A program made the position numbers and the translations under genes. A stretch of DNA of 64,000 nt from CAJBVW01 sp964457335 (GTDB lineage: Bacteria; Myxococcota_A; UBA796; SXON01), in assembly GCA_964457335.1 (NCBI GenBank), contig CAYWGD010000001.1, positions 62,001 through 126,000 on the forward strand, written 5' to 3'. Positions 8,571 to 17,690 of the stretch are shown one piece after another. Under the pieces are notes generated by a model, which saw nothing but the letters and a program-made list of their open reading frames with translations, was not told the DNA's origin and did not search any database. Position 1 is the stretch's first letter. Each line of letters starts with the position of its first letter.

Positions 8571-8578
8571 TTTTTTTT
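8571..8578 (+). terminator. Possible terminator U-tract after the selenoprotein gene
   Basis: A run of eight T residues, very unusual in this GC-rich sequence, lies 29 nt after the selenoprotein stop and just before the sulfatase gene. The preceding GC-rich stretch (8545-8570) can form only weak stems by eye, so this is a candidate terminator, not a clear one. Confidence 0.35.
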
Positions 8579-8614
8579 CCAGCGCCGGGCTCGCGCCCCG
8601 AATACGAACGCCGC

Positions 8615-10171
8615 ATGCAGCAGGGGACCTGGTCCGCGCGGCCCGTCGGGAGCCTGGCGCTCGTCGCGCTCCTGGGCTTGGCCTGCCGCGGTGATCCGCG
8701 CTGGGACACGCCGGCCGGGCCGGCGGACGACAGCGGGCCGGCCGTCGACACGTCCGACACCGACACGGGGGGCACGGACACCTCCGACTCCGGGCCGGAC
8801 ACGGACACGGCCGTCGACACGGGCCACGCCGGCGAGCCCGAGTGCCCGCCCGACCATGACGCCTACGACCCGGGCGCGCTGGGGCCCCCGCCGCTCGTCC
8901 TGTTCATCACGCTCGACGCCCTCACCCGCGACTACCTCGGGCGCTTCCACCCCGAGTGGGACACGTCCCCGCACATCGACGCCCTGCTCGAGGAGAGCAC
9001 GGTCCTCGAGAACGTCGTGGTCCCGCGCGGGCTGACGCTGCCGTCCTTGTCGTCGCTGCTCACCGGCGCCTACCCGCGCACGCACGGCGTGCGGCTCAAC
9101 GACGGCACGGCCCCCGAGATCGAGATGCTCCAGGAGCGCTTCCAGGCGGCGGGCTGGCAGACGATGTCCGCGCTCGGGAACCAGTGCTCGCTCGCGGCGC
9201 GGGGCTTCGAGGAGACCTTCTGCACCTCGCCGTACGAGACGGGGAACGAGGCCACGCCGGCCTCCGACCTGCTGCTCGTCGACCGGGTGCTCGACATGCT
9301 CGACGGGCGGGACCGCGCGCGCTCCTCGTTCGCCTGGGTGCACCTGATGTCGGTGCACGACCCCTACGTCATGGTGGAGCGCTGGTTCGACGGCTTCCAC
9401 CCCGAGGACTACACGGGCCCGATCGAGCCGCCGCAGGAGGCCATCCTGAACTCGGTCACCCTCGGGGGCACGAGCTTCGACGAGGCCGATCGCCGCTACC
9501 TCGACGCGGTGTACGCGAGCCAGCTCCGCGAGGTGGACGAGATCGTCGGGCAGCTCCTCGCCGGGCTCGAGGAGCGCGGGCTCCTCGACGACGCCATCAT
9601 CGTCTTCGGGTCCGACCACGGCGACGAGCTCGGCCTCCGCGAGGACACCCGCTACTTCTGGCACGGCTGCTCGGTCTACAACCCCGTGCTCGCCGCCACC
9701 TACGGCATCCGCGCGCCCGGGCGCGTGGCCGCGGGCGAGGTGCTCGACGGCTGGATCTCGTCCGTCGACGTGGCGCCGACCGTGCTCGAGCTCGCCGGGC
9801 TCGACCCGACCATGCCCGACGGCGTCTCGCTCGTCGACGACATCCACGCCTGCGAGAACCCCGGCCGCCCGGCCTTCTTCGAGCGTGGCGGCGCGACCGG
9901 CGGCGTGATCGCGGGGGGGCGCAAGCTCGTCCTCGACCCCGACGAGGGCTACGGCGGCTGCCGCCCCTACAACGAGGAGAACCCGTACCCGGGCAAGCGC
10001 ACGCTCCTGTTCGACCTCGTGGAGGACCCGGGCGAGCTCGTCGATCTCAGCGACACGAGCCCCGACACGCGGACCACGCTCGAAGGGCTCGTGTGCGACT
10101 GGGTGAACGACGGCGTGTGGGAGAGCGCGGAGCACGACGACGGGAACCCGCTCCGCGTCGCCTGCCGGTAG
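8615..10171 (+). CDS. Sulfatase-superfamily lipoprotein with Thr at the nucleophile position
   Basis: A 518-residue exported protein: leader with lipobox GLAC (Cys24), Asp/Thr-rich spacer (about 38-75), then an alkaline-phosphatase/sulfatase-fold domain. Metal-site elements are visible: ITLDAL (Asp101), HDPY (about 248-251) and FGSDHGDELG (Asp334, His335). The segment normally holding the formylglycine Cys or Ser (C-x-P-S-R) reads TLPSLSSLLTG, with Thr141 in place of Cys and Leu in place of Arg. That resembles Thr-nucleophile phosphotransferases of the superfamily (LtaS-like) more than a true sulfatase, so a phosphodiesterase or phosphotransferase activity is possible. A palindromic repeat follows ten bases after the stop. 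Confidence 0.82.
   Translation: MQQGTWSARPVGSLALVALLGLACRGDPRWDTPAGPADDSGPAVDTSDTDTGGTDTSDSGPDTDTAVDTGHAGEPECPPDHDAYDPGALGPPPLVLFITLDALTRDYLGRFHPEWDTSPHIDALLEESTVLENVVVPRGLTLPSLSSLLTGAYPRTHGVRLNDGTAPEIEMLQERFQAAGWQTMSALGNQCSLAARGFEETFCTSPYETGNEATPASDLLLVDRVLDMLDGRDRARSSFAWVHLMSVHDPYVMVERWFDGFHPEDYTGPIEPPQEAILNSVTLGGTSFDEADRRYLDAVYASQLREVDEIVGQLLAGLEERGLLDDAIIVFGSDHGDELGLREDTRYFWHGCSVYNPVLAATYGIRAPGRVAAGEVLDGWISSVDVAPTVLELAGLDPTMPDGVSLVDDIHACENPGRPAFFERGGATGGVIAGGRKLVLDPDEGYGGCRPYNEENPYPGKRTLLFDLVEDPGELVDLSDTSPDTRTTLEGLVCDWVNDGVWESAEHDDGNPLRVACR
8726..8839 (+). repeat. Asp/Thr/Gly-rich low-complexity linker (copy 2)
   Basis: Degenerate GACAC(G/C) repeats encode VDTSDTDTGG, SDSGPDTDTA and similar acidic units between the lipid-anchor Cys and the enzyme domain of the sulfatase-like lipoprotein. 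Confidence 0.8.
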
Positions 10172-10180
10172 CGTAGGGGG

Positions 10181-10230
10181 TTCTTGCTCTTGGGGCGGGG
10201 GGGCGAGCCCCCCCGCAACGCCCCCCCCGT
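10181..10230 (+). repeat. 3'-end palindromic repeat, copy 1
   Basis: TTCTT-x-TTGGGGC leads into a seven-base-pair stem (GGGGGGG and CCCCCCC) with loop CGAG, then GCAAC and a C-run. It starts 10 nt after the sulfatase-like gene and has the same orientation as that gene. Four other copies are at 17691, 37232, 38671 and 57091. The following 105 nt before the rhomboid gene hold nothing else that I recognise. Confidence 0.75.
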
Positions 10231-10335
10231 CCTGCGGGTGGGCAGCGTCCGGCCGAAGGCCGCAGGCGGGGAGCCGCCCGAAGTGGACGATCGCTTTACG
10301 CGCCACCGACCCCCGGCGCAGCTACAGTCCTCTCG

Positions 10336-12225
10336 ATGCGCGTCCAGCTGCGCCACGGCGACCAGACGCACCTCGCGGACCTCGACGTCGAGCAGGAGGT
10401 CCGCCACGGGCGCCTCTTCGCCGAGGACGAGCTCCACTACCCGCCGTGGACCGGCCCCGGCTTCCGCAAGCTGGGCGAGCTCCCCGCGCTCGCCGACGCC
10501 TTCGCGAGCCCCGACGCCCGCTTCGCCGCGTGGGTGCGGGCGCGCCGCTTCCCGTGGGGGACGCTCGCGGCGGTCGGGATCGTGGCCGCGGCGGGGGCGC
10601 TCCAGCTCGCCGTCACGGTGGCCGGGGCGCTCCTCCCGGAGCTCTCGGCCCGCGTGTCGCGCGCGGTGCTCCGCGGGGCCATCGGCTACGAGCCGCTCCT
10701 GCTCGACGGCGCCTGGTGGACGCCGTGGACCTCGCAGCTCCTGCACGCGGGCGCCCTCCACCTGCTCATGAACCTGCCCGTCCTGGCCTACTGCGGCTTC
10801 CGGGTGGAGCGCGCGCTCGGGCTCGGGGGCTTCACCGTGGTCGGGGCGGCGGCGGTGCTCGGCGGGACCGTCGCGGTCACCGCGCTCGGGGACCTGCCGG
10901 TGGTGGGCGCGTCGATCCTCGCGTACGGCTTCTGGGGCGCGCAGATCACGATCGGCTTCCGGGTGGGCGAGGCCATGCCGCCCGGCTGGCGCGGCTTCTA
11001 CGGCTGGGGCAACCTCGTGTTGTTCGTGCCGCTCTTCGCGGCGAGCCTCGGCCAGGAGGGCGTGTCCGACCTCGGGCACCTCGGCGGGCTCGCCGGCGGC
11101 GTCCTCGCGGCGATGCTCGTGCCCGCGGAGTCCTTCCGCGCCGCCGGGGAGGTTGCGGAGCGCCGCCGCGCCAACCTGCGCGTCGCCACGCTCCTCGGCG
11201 CGCTCCCGATGCTCGCGGGCCCGGCGCTCGCGCGGCTCATGCCCGCGATGGCGCTCCCCGCCGAGCGCGTGGAGGTCGCCGAGGCGGGCGTCACCGTCGA
11301 GCTCCCCTGGCGCATGGCCGAGAACCCGGTGCGCTTCGCCGGGCTCCCCGCCTGGGTGGTCTCCCGGAACCACGACGAGCCCGTGTTCTGCGGGCTGGTG
11401 CGGCTGCGGGAGCCGCGCTCGCCGACCGCCGAGGACATCGGCCTCGCCTGGGCGGAGGCGATGCGCGCGCACCTGGAGCCGGTCGAGCCGCCCCCTTCAC
11501 TCGGCAGCGGCTGGACCAGCCACGCCTGGGTGGTCCGCGAGGGGGCCGCCGACCGGCCCACGGGCCGGCTCGTGGAGCACGACCTGCGGCGCGGCGTGTG
11601 GCTCCTGCGCGTGGGCTACCACCTCCCCACGGACACGGACCCCGACGCGGGGCGCGAGGCGCTCTACCGGCACGTGCTCGCCACCCTGGAGGTGTCCGAG
11701 CCGCCGAGCCTCGCGGCCGCCCGCCGCCAGGCCGCGCTCTACCCCCAGGACCCGGAGCGCGCCTGGACGCTCGGGCGCGAGCTCGCCGACTTCGGCGACG
11801 TGGTCGCCGCGGACGACAAGTGGGCGGAGCTCGCGGCGCGCGCGGACGGCTGGCGGTGGGAGGCGGTGCGGGGGCGCGTCGCCGCGTGGGCGCAGGCGGA
11901 GGCCGCGGGGGAGCGGGGGCGCCTGGACCGCCGGATCACCGGCCCGGAGCGCGTGTGGTGGCTCACCCGGACGGTGGCCGGGGCGCCGGCGGCGGACCGC
12001 GAGCTGCAGCTGGCCGCCGTGTCCTGGCTGGCGAAGGACGGCGCGTGCCCGGTCGCCCGCGCGCACGCCGACCGGATCGCGGCCGCCGCGGACCCCGCGC
12101 TCCGCGACGCGCTGGACGCCGCGCTCGCGGCCTGCGCGCCGCGGGCCGCCGAGGAGCCGCCTTCCGACGCGACGATCGGCGCCCAGGTGCCCGCGGGCGC
12201 CGCCGTGCCGGCATCCGGAGGGTAG
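10336..12225 (+). CDS. Rhomboid-family intramembrane serine protease with long C-terminal domain
   Basis: A 629-residue membrane protease. The rhomboid core (about residues 75-262) has all landmarks: HAGALHLLMN (His137, His142, Asn146), the catalytic Ser in GASILAYG (Ser193) and the catalytic His in DLGHLGGLAGG (His248). A soluble N-terminal segment of about 70 residues precedes the first helix. About 340 residues follow the last helix, first a beta-rich part (about 285-440), then a helical, Ala/Arg-rich part (about 440-590) with TPR-like character. Substrate unknown; the tail may select substrates. It is followed 11 nt later by a membrane-anchored SGNH protein, possibly in one transcript. 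Confidence 0.88.
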   Translation: MRVQLRHGDQTHLADLDVEQEVRHGRLFAEDELHYPPWTGPGFRKLGELPALADAFASPDARFAAWVRARRFPWGTLAAVGIVAAAGALQLAVTVAGALLPELSARVSRAVLRGAIGYEPLLLDGAWWTPWTSQLLHAGALHLLMNLPVLAYCGFRVERALGLGGFTVVGAAAVLGGTVAVTALGDLPVVGASILAYGFWGAQITIGFRVGEAMPPGWRGFYGWGNLVLFVPLFAASLGQEGVSDLGHLGGLAGGVLAAMLVPAESFRAAGEVAERRRANLRVATLLGALPMLAGPALARLMPAMALPAERVEVAEAGVTVELPWRMAENPVRFAGLPAWVVSRNHDEPVFCGLVRLREPRSPTAEDIGLAWAEAMRAHLEPVEPPPSLGSGWTSHAWVVREGAADRPTGRLVEHDLRRGVWLLRVGYHLPTDTDPDAGREALYRHVLATLEVSEPPSLAAARRQAALYPQDPERAWTLGRELADFGDVVAADDKWAELAARADGWRWEAVRGRVAAWAQAEAAGERGRLDRRITGPERVWWLTRTVAGAPAADRELQLAAVSWLAKDGACPVARAHADRIAAAADPALRDALDAALAACAPRAAEEPPSDATIGAQVPAGAAVPASGG

Positions 12226-12236
12226 GCTCCCGGCCG

Positions 12237-13286
12237 ATGCCCGCCGAGCAGCCCTCGCCGAAGCGCCGGATCCCCGTGGGCCGCCGCGCCGTGTACGCGC
12301 TCGTCGTGCTCGTCGCGCTGATCCTCGGCGCGGAGGGGGCCCTGCGGCTCACGCTCCCCGCCGCGCGCCGCGCGTCGCTCCCGAACGAGATGATCCAGGC
12401 CCACCTGGACGGGGCGGCCTACCGCTACGACCCCGACCTCTTCTGGTACTGGTCCGACCCGGGGCAGATGGGCTCGCCGGTCAACGCCTACGGGTTCGTG
12501 CGCGCCGTCCCGATGAGTCGGGAGAAGCCCGCCGGCGTCACCCGCGTGATCACGTTCGGCGACAGCCAGACCTTCGGCGCGGGCATGCGGCCCGACCAGA
12601 CGTACTCGGCGTTCGCGGAAACCGAGCTGGGCTCGGGCTGGGAGGTGCTCAACGCCGGGATCAGCGGCTACCGCACGCTGAACGTCTACCGGCTCCTGCG
12701 CCTGCGGATGCTCGCGTTTTCGCCCGACGCGGTCGTCATCGACTGCATGCCCTTCGACAGCCCGCGGGACGACGGCTCGCTCGAGGGGCGGCCGCTCGTG
12801 TCGTCGCGGAGCGACGCGCTCAAGCGGCTCTTGTGGCACAGCCGGCTCTACTACGTGCTGCGGCTCGGGCTCGAGGTGCTGAACCCGGCCCGCGCGCGCT
12901 GGCTCGACGACCCACACGCCGCGGAGGACGCCGCCGCGGCGCAAAAGACCGGGGGGCGGGGCGTCGATCCGCGCGGCGGCGGCGTCCCCGTGATGGAGCG
13001 CATGGGCAACCACGAGCTCATCGCCGAGTGGGGCGCGGCGCACGGCGTGACCGTGTTCTTCATGCAGTACCCGATCATGGACGAGCAGGGGAACCACGGG
13101 TGCATGACCGGCCCCGACGAGCTCCCACCGAACGCGCGCGTCATCCCCACCTGCGAGCGCCTTCAGGCGACGGGCCGGCCGGCCCCGGCGCTCTTCCAGG
13201 ACCGGAACCACCTCACGGAGGAGGGCAACCGGCTCGTGGGCGGCATCGTCGCGGACGCGCTCCGGGCGTGGGCCGCCGAGCGCTGA
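12237..13286 (+). CDS. Membrane-anchored SGNH-family hydrolase/acetyltransferase-like protein
   Basis: A 349-residue protein with one N-terminal signal-anchor helix (about residues 17-38) after a basic stretch (KRRIPVGRR). The GDSL/SGNH block I is FGDSQTFG (Ser110), block II is INAGISGY-like (LNAGISGYRT), and block V is DRNHLT with Asp322 and His325. So the catalytic Ser-Asp-His triad is complete and faces the periplasm. Related proteins deacetylate or acetylate surface polysaccharides, or are lipases; the substrate here is unknown. The stop is immediately followed by the stop of the opposite-strand gene (TGATCA at 13284-13289). Confidence 0.82.
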   Translation: MPAEQPSPKRRIPVGRRAVYALVVLVALILGAEGALRLTLPAARRASLPNEMIQAHLDGAAYRYDPDLFWYWSDPGQMGSPVNAYGFVRAVPMSREKPAGVTRVITFGDSQTFGAGMRPDQTYSAFAETELGSGWEVLNAGISGYRTLNVYRLLRLRMLAFSPDAVVIDCMPFDSPRDDGSLEGRPLVSSRSDALKRLLWHSRLYYVLRLGLEVLNPARARWLDDPHAAEDAAAAQKTGGRGVDPRGGGVPVMERMGNHELIAEWGAAHGVTVFFMQYPIMDEQGNHGCMTGPDELPPNARVIPTCERLQATGRPAPALFQDRNHLTEEGNRLVGGIVADALRAWAAER

Positions 13287-14747
13287 TCAGCCCCCGCGGA
13301 GCGCCGCTTCCGCGACCTTGCGCCCGCCGATCGCGGTGGCGAGCGTGGACTGGCCGGGGAACACGCTGTCGCCGACCATCCAGAGCCCCGGGAGCACCGG
13401 CGCCGGCTGGAGACCGCGGTAGTTGTGCAGCCCCGCGCGGCGCGGGATGCCGCCGACGAGCCCCTCGGGTCGGCCGGTGAAGCGGGCGAAGGTGCGCGGG
13501 CTCGCCGGGAGCTCGGCCCGGATGCCCGCGGCGATCTCCGGGGCGAGCGCGCGGAGGCCCTCCCGCATGCGCGCCTGGACCGCGGAGACGGCGGCGGCCT
13601 GCTCCTCGCCGGAGCGCCCGCGGAGGTGGGCGAGCGGGAAGTGGGTCGAGACGGTCGCGGTGCGCGCCTGTGGCTGCTCGTCGGCCCCGCCCACGGACAC
13701 GAACAGGTGGTTGCCGTCGAGCAACGGCTCGTCCACGTCCTGCACGAGCTCGACGTGGTGCGGCCCGGCGCGCCCGGGCGCGTCGGGATCGAGCACGAGG
13801 TAGAGCATGGCGGCGCCCCAGCCCTCCGCGACGCGCGCGGCCAGCCGGTCCAGGGCGGGCAGCGGCGCGCCGAGCAGCGGGCCGAGCGCCTGGGGCAGCA
13901 GGTTCGCGACGACCATGGGCGCGCGGAGCGAGCCGGCCCGCGCCTCGACGACCCAGCGGCCGCGCTCGTCCCGGACGCCCCGCGCGCGGTTGGCGTAGCG
14001 CACCGACCCGCCGCGCCGCTCGATCGCGCCGGCCAGCGCCTCGGCCAGCCGCCCGATGCCACCGTGCACGTGGCGGGCGCCGCGGAAGGGGAAGTCGACG
14101 GCGGCCAGGGCCAGCGGCGCCTCGGCCTCGCGCACGCCGACCTGCACCGTGATCTGGCAGAGCGCGTCGAGCCAGGTGACGAGGGGCCGCCAGCCGAGGA
14201 GCCCGTGGCGGGCGAGCACGTGCGCGAGCGGACGGCCCATGGAGGGGAGCAGCCCGGCGTAGGCGAGCCCGCCGCGGAGGTGGGCGCCGAGCGCGCCGGG
14301 GCCGAAGGGCGGGAGGAGCTCGGGCCGGTCGAAGCACGCCCAGAGCGCGTCCGCGACGCGCGCCTGCTCGGCGAAGAAGGAGCGGACCGCCGCCGCCGGG
14401 GCGCCGGGCATCGCGCAGAGGCGCTCGACGAGCACGTGCCGCTCCGGGGGGACGGCGAGCGAGAAGCCGGGCGTGCGCAGCTCGATGACGGGGTCGAGCC
14501 GCGCGAGCCGCACGTCGAGCCGGTGCTCGGCGATCCAGCGCGCGAAGAGCTGCCCCTCGTCGAAGCCCCCGGAGAGCGTCGCGCCCGCCTCGAAGTGGTG
14601 GCCGTGCTTCGTGAACGTGCTGGCGCAGCCGCCCGGGTAGGTGAGCGCCTCCAGGACGACCACGCGCGCGCCCCGCTCCGCGAGCGTCAGCGCGGCGCCG
14701 AGGCCCCCGAAGCCCGCGCCGATCACGATGGCGTCGACGTCCTCCAC
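13287..14747 (-). CDS. CrtI/phytoene-desaturase-like FAD oxidoreductase
   Basis: A 486-residue FAD enzyme. The dinucleotide-binding motif VIGAGFGGLGAALTLAERG lies at the N terminus (about residues 8-26), followed by the family signature YPGGCASTFTKHGHHFEAG. A C-terminal FAD-contact motif appears as LWMVGDSVFPGQSTLATAIGG. This layout is that of phytoene desaturase, carotenoid isomerase (CrtISO) and related amine-oxidase-fold proteins. No other carotenoid gene is nearby, so the substrate is open; a carotenoid, another polyene or a retinol-saturase-like substrate are possible. The start ATG at 14747 is immediately before the FAD motif, as usual. Confidence 0.82.
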   Translation of the reverse strand: MEDVDAIVIGAGFGGLGAALTLAERGARVVVLEALTYPGGCASTFTKHGHHFEAGATLSGGFDEGQLFARWIAEHRLDVRLARLDPVIELRTPGFSLAVPPERHVLVERLCAMPGAPAAAVRSFFAEQARVADALWACFDRPELLPPFGPGALGAHLRGGLAYAGLLPSMGRPLAHVLARHGLLGWRPLVTWLDALCQITVQVGVREAEAPLALAAVDFPFRGARHVHGGIGRLAEALAGAIERRGGSVRYANRARGVRDERGRWVVEARAGSLRAPMVVANLLPQALGPLLGAPLPALDRLAARVAEGWGAAMLYLVLDPDAPGRAGPHHVELVQDVDEPLLDGNHLFVSVGGADEQPQARTATVSTHFPLAHLRGRSGEEQAAAVSAVQARMREGLRALAPEIAAGIRAELPASPRTFARFTGRPEGLVGGIPRRAGLHNYRGLQPAPVLPGLWMVGDSVFPGQSTLATAIGGRKVAEAALRGG

Positions 14748-14771
14748 CCGCCGCAGCCTAACGCGGGGGCG

Positions 14772-16565
14772 CTACCCGACGGCGATGCGGGCCGCGCGGA
14801 GCGGGCGATCGAGGCCCTTGAGCACGGCGTCGAAGCGCTCCACCACCCGCGCGGGGCCGAGCCAGCCGGCCTCGACGGCGCGCGTGGCGAGATCCTCGGT
14901 CACGACGATCTCGCGCTCGTGGGCCGCGCCCTGGAGCCGCGCGGCCACGTTCACCGTCTGGCCGAAGTAGTCGAGCGCGCCGTTCGCCGTCACGACGTAG
15001 GCCGGGCCGGCGTGCACGCCGAGCTTGAGCATCGTGTCCGCCGCGGCCGCGCGGCCCGCGCGGAAGCCGTCCCACCCGGCCTGCATGGCGATGCCCGCGC
15101 GCAGCGCGCCGCCTTCGTCGGGGAAGGCCGCCATCACGGCGTCGCCGATCGTCTTCACGACCACGCCGCCCTCGCGCGCGATGTGCTCACGGAGGAGCTC
15201 GAAGTGGTCCTGCACGAGCCGGAACGCGGGGGCGTCGCCCACGCGGCTGTAGAGCGCGGTCGACGCGGAGAGGTCCGAGAACAGGAGCGCCACGCGGGCG
15301 ATCTGCAGCTGGCGGCCCGGGCCGAGGACCTCGCCCGAGAAGAGCCGCCGGAAGCGGGGCTCGAGGGACAGGCGGTGGGCCGTCGCGGCGCGGTCGGCCC
15401 ACTCGACGTGCTCGAGCTTGGCGTGGCGCGCGGTGCCGCCGGGCTGTCGGAGCCGGATCGTGGCCCCGGGGGCGAGGCGCGCGGCCGCGGGCGTCATCAC
15501 GTCGGTGGCGACGAGCTGGACCTCCGTGTCCCCGCCCGGCGCGACGTCCAGGTCGGCGACCGCGCCGCCCCGGACGAACACGCGGTAGCGGCCGGGCCGC
15601 GCCGGCGCGACGAAGCGCGCCTCGCCGTCCACCGGCAGGTGCGCCTGCGCGAGCACGTGTGGCGTGGCGCCGGGGCCGCCGGTGCAGAAGGCGCGCGGCT
15701 CCACGGCGCGGACGGCCGGCGCCGGCTGGAACACGGCCTCGACCGCGCGGTCGAGCGGCAGGTCGAAGGAGATGTCGCAGAAGCCGCAGTGCCCGCCCTC
15801 GGGGAGGTCGTAGAGGTGCTCGACGCGGCTCGCGCCCGTCCGGCAGCTCGGGCACACGATGTCCCACTGCATCTGGAGGAGCCCCGCCACGACGGCCTCC
15901 AGGCACACGGCGAGCGCGCGGTCCCGCTCGACGCCCCAGGTGTCGGCGAGCTCGTAGGGGCGGATGCGCAACACGTCGGCGTCGGGCGCGTTCGCCACGT
16001 GGTCGCCGAGGCGGCGGGCGAGGGGGCGGTCGGCGGCCGGGAGCGCGGCGTCCAGCGCGGCGACGGCGCGCGCGCGCTCGCCGGCGCCGGACGCGACGGG
16101 CGGCGGCGCGGGGGAGGGGGGCGCCGCGGCCTGCTCGTCGAGCGCCCGGAGCGCCGCCTCGTACTTCACGAGCCGCCAGTACCCGAAGAACTTCGCCAGC
16201 GGCACGATCGCAGCGTGTTTCGGCTCGAGCTCCAGGGAGAGGCGCACGCGCGAGCCGCCGTCGTTCCCCGGGCCGACCTCCACGCCGAAGCGGAGCGAGC
16301 GGAGCACGCCCTGCCGCATGTTCCGGCGGACGGTGTAGCGCTCGGGCGCCTGCCACTCGAAGGGCTCCTCCTCGTACACCACGGGGAAGCCGTCGAGCCG
16401 GGTGTGGACGCGCACCCGGGCCCCGCCCGCGCCGTCGGCGGGCGTCGCCTCGATCGGGGCCATGCCGACGATCCGGTTCATCCGATCGGTGTCGGCGACC
16501 AGCGGCCAGAGGGCCTCCGGCGCGGCGCGGCACGCGACGTCCCGGGTGAGGAGGAGCGGCTTCAT
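14772..16565 (-). CDS. Class III adenylate/guanylate cyclase with SRPBCC-like and zinc-ribbon domains
   Basis: A 597-residue soluble protein. Residues about 1-145 look like an SRPBCC/START-type ligand-binding domain. A middle helical part with CPSC and CGFC (a zinc ribbon, about residues 240-275) resembles the DUF5939 region found next to cyclases. A small beta domain follows, and the last 190 residues are a class III nucleotide cyclase with LLFSDLSASTALYSRVGD (metal Asp), VVKTIGDAVMAAF and ALDYFGQTVNVAARL. The frame is open further upstream, but the ATG at 16565 is the natural start since the neighbour gene diverges 57 nt away. It would make cAMP or cGMP in response to an unknown ligand. Confidence 0.85.
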   Translation of the reverse strand: MKPLLLTRDVACRAAPEALWPLVADTDRMNRIVGMAPIEATPADGAGGARVRVHTRLDGFPVVYEEEPFEWQAPERYTVRRNMRQGVLRSLRFGVEVGPGNDGGSRVRLSLELEPKHAAIVPLAKFFGYWRLVKYEAALRALDEQAAAPPSPAPPPVASGAGERARAVAALDAALPAADRPLARRLGDHVANAPDADVLRIRPYELADTWGVERDRALAVCLEAVVAGLLQMQWDIVCPSCRTGASRVEHLYDLPEGGHCGFCDISFDLPLDRAVEAVFQPAPAVRAVEPRAFCTGGPGATPHVLAQAHLPVDGEARFVAPARPGRYRVFVRGGAVADLDVAPGGDTEVQLVATDVMTPAAARLAPGATIRLRQPGGTARHAKLEHVEWADRAATAHRLSLEPRFRRLFSGEVLGPGRQLQIARVALLFSDLSASTALYSRVGDAPAFRLVQDHFELLREHIAREGGVVVKTIGDAVMAAFPDEGGALRAGIAMQAGWDGFRAGRAAAADTMLKLGVHAGPAYVVTANGALDYFGQTVNVAARLQGAAHEREIVVTEDLATRAVEAGWLGPARVVERFDAVLKGLDRPLRAARIAVG

Positions 16566-16622
16566 CGCGTCGGAGCGTACCCCAAGTTCGCCGTCCGTCC
16601 CCGCGGAAGCTATCAGCCCGCG

Positions 16623-17180
16623 GTGCCGCCCCGCCGCCCGCCCCCGCCCGTCACGCCCGCGTCGCTCGACGCGGCCGCGCGCGACTACCTGAGCCGCTGG
16701 TTCACGAGCCGCGCGCACCTGCGACGCCTGCTCCTGCGGCGCGTGGACCGCTCGCTCGCCGCCCACGGCGGGGATCGCGCCGCGCTGGCCGCCGCCGTCG
16801 ACGCGCTGCTCGATCGCCTCGCCGCCGCCGGCGCGCTGAACGACGAGCTCTACGCGCGCGACAAGGCGCGCACGCTGCTGCGGCGCGGCGTGTCCGAGGC
16901 CGGCGTGCGTCAGCGGCTCGCGGCGCGCGGCCTCGGCGGGCGCGTGTCCGACGCGCTCGACGCCGTGCGCGGCACCGGCGCCGACCCCGCCATGGCGGCG
17001 GCGTGCGCGTACGTCCGGCGCCGGCGGATGGGCGCCTACCGCCCGGACGACGCGGCGCGGGCCGCGAACCGCGACCGCGACCTCGCCGCCCTCGGTCGCG
17101 CGGGCTTCTCCTACGCGGTGGCGCGCCGGGCGCTCGAGCTCGCGTCGATCGAGGAGATCGAGGCGCACCTGCTCGACTGA
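16623..17180 (+). CDS. recX: RecX-family regulatory protein
   Basis: A 185-residue all-helical, Arg/Ala-rich protein with RecX repeats: RDYLSRWFTSRAHLRRLLLR, then DRLAAAGALNDELYARDKAR, LLRRGVSEAGVRQRLAARGL and YAVARRALE. RecX binds RecA filaments and limits recombinase activity. I chose the GTG at 16623; there is no in-frame ATG before the first repeat and the ribosome-binding site is poor, so the start is the least certain part. recA is not adjacent. The stop abuts the stop of the opposite-strand YHS lipoprotein (TGATCA, 17178-17183). Confidence 0.78.
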   Translation: MPPRRPPPPVTPASLDAAARDYLSRWFTSRAHLRRLLLRRVDRSLAAHGGDRAALAAAVDALLDRLAAAGALNDELYARDKARTLLRRGVSEAGVRQRLAARGLGGRVSDALDAVRGTGADPAMAAACAYVRRRRMGAYRPDDAARAANRDRDLAALGRAGFSYAVARRALELASIEEIEAHLLD

Positions 17181-17663
17181 TCAGCCCTCGATCTTCGCCT
17201 CGTCGCCACACGCCGCGGGGGCCGCGGTCGGGTCGAGGTCGTGGTCCGCGAGGTACTTCCCATTGGCGTAGGTGCCGGGGCTCTCGAGGAACAACTTCTC
17301 GCAGCTGTCGCAGCAGAAGAAGTACCGGACACCCTCGTGATCCGCGTACGAGACCGCGTCCTCGGGCGCGTCGATCGCCATGCCCATGACCGGGCACGCG
17401 ACCTTCCCCGCGCCGTTGCGGAAGGTGGGCGGCACGTCGCTGGACGCGACCGCAGCGCCGATCGCGCCCTCGGCCAGCGGGACCTTGGCCCAGGCCGGCC
17501 CCGCGGACGGGTACGACGGCGGCGTCACGGGCGCGGGGGCCGGGGCGGGCGCGGCCGCCGGGTCGCTCGCGGCGGCCTGGGAGGCGGCGGCCTGGGAGGC
17601 GGCGGGCTCCGTGCGCCCGCACGCGAGGAGGGGAAGGAGGATCGAGAGGGCGAGTGCGCGCAT
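17181..17663 (-). CDS. YHS-domain lipoprotein
   Basis: A 160-residue lipoprotein: leader ending in LLAC (Cys15), an Ala/Pro-rich flexible spacer with AASQAAASQAAAS, then a YHS-type metal-binding domain. The domain shows ACPVMGM near its start and FFCCDSCEKLFLESPGTY, giving Cys ligands CPVM and CCxxC. YHS domains bind Cu, Zn or other soft metals and occur in metal-handling proteins. The protein is probably tethered in the periplasm, perhaps for metal sensing or delivery. No transporter or regulator for metals is next to it. Confidence 0.75.
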   Translation of the reverse strand: MRALALSILLPLLACGRTEPAASQAAASQAAASDPAAAPAPAPAPVTPPSYPSAGPAWAKVPLAEGAIGAAVASSDVPPTFRNGAGKVACPVMGMAIDAPEDAVSYADHEGVRYFFCCDSCEKLFLESPGTYANGKYLADHDLDPTAAPAACGDEAKIEG

Positions 17664-17690
17664 CTGGTGATCTAACGCCCGAGGCTCCGT

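Noticed and set aside
13425..17180. A 1251-codon plus-strand frame covering the CrtI-like and cyclase genes
   Set aside because: Only the last 185 codons, which encode RecX, make sense. The rest is antisense shadow of two recognised minus-strand genes.
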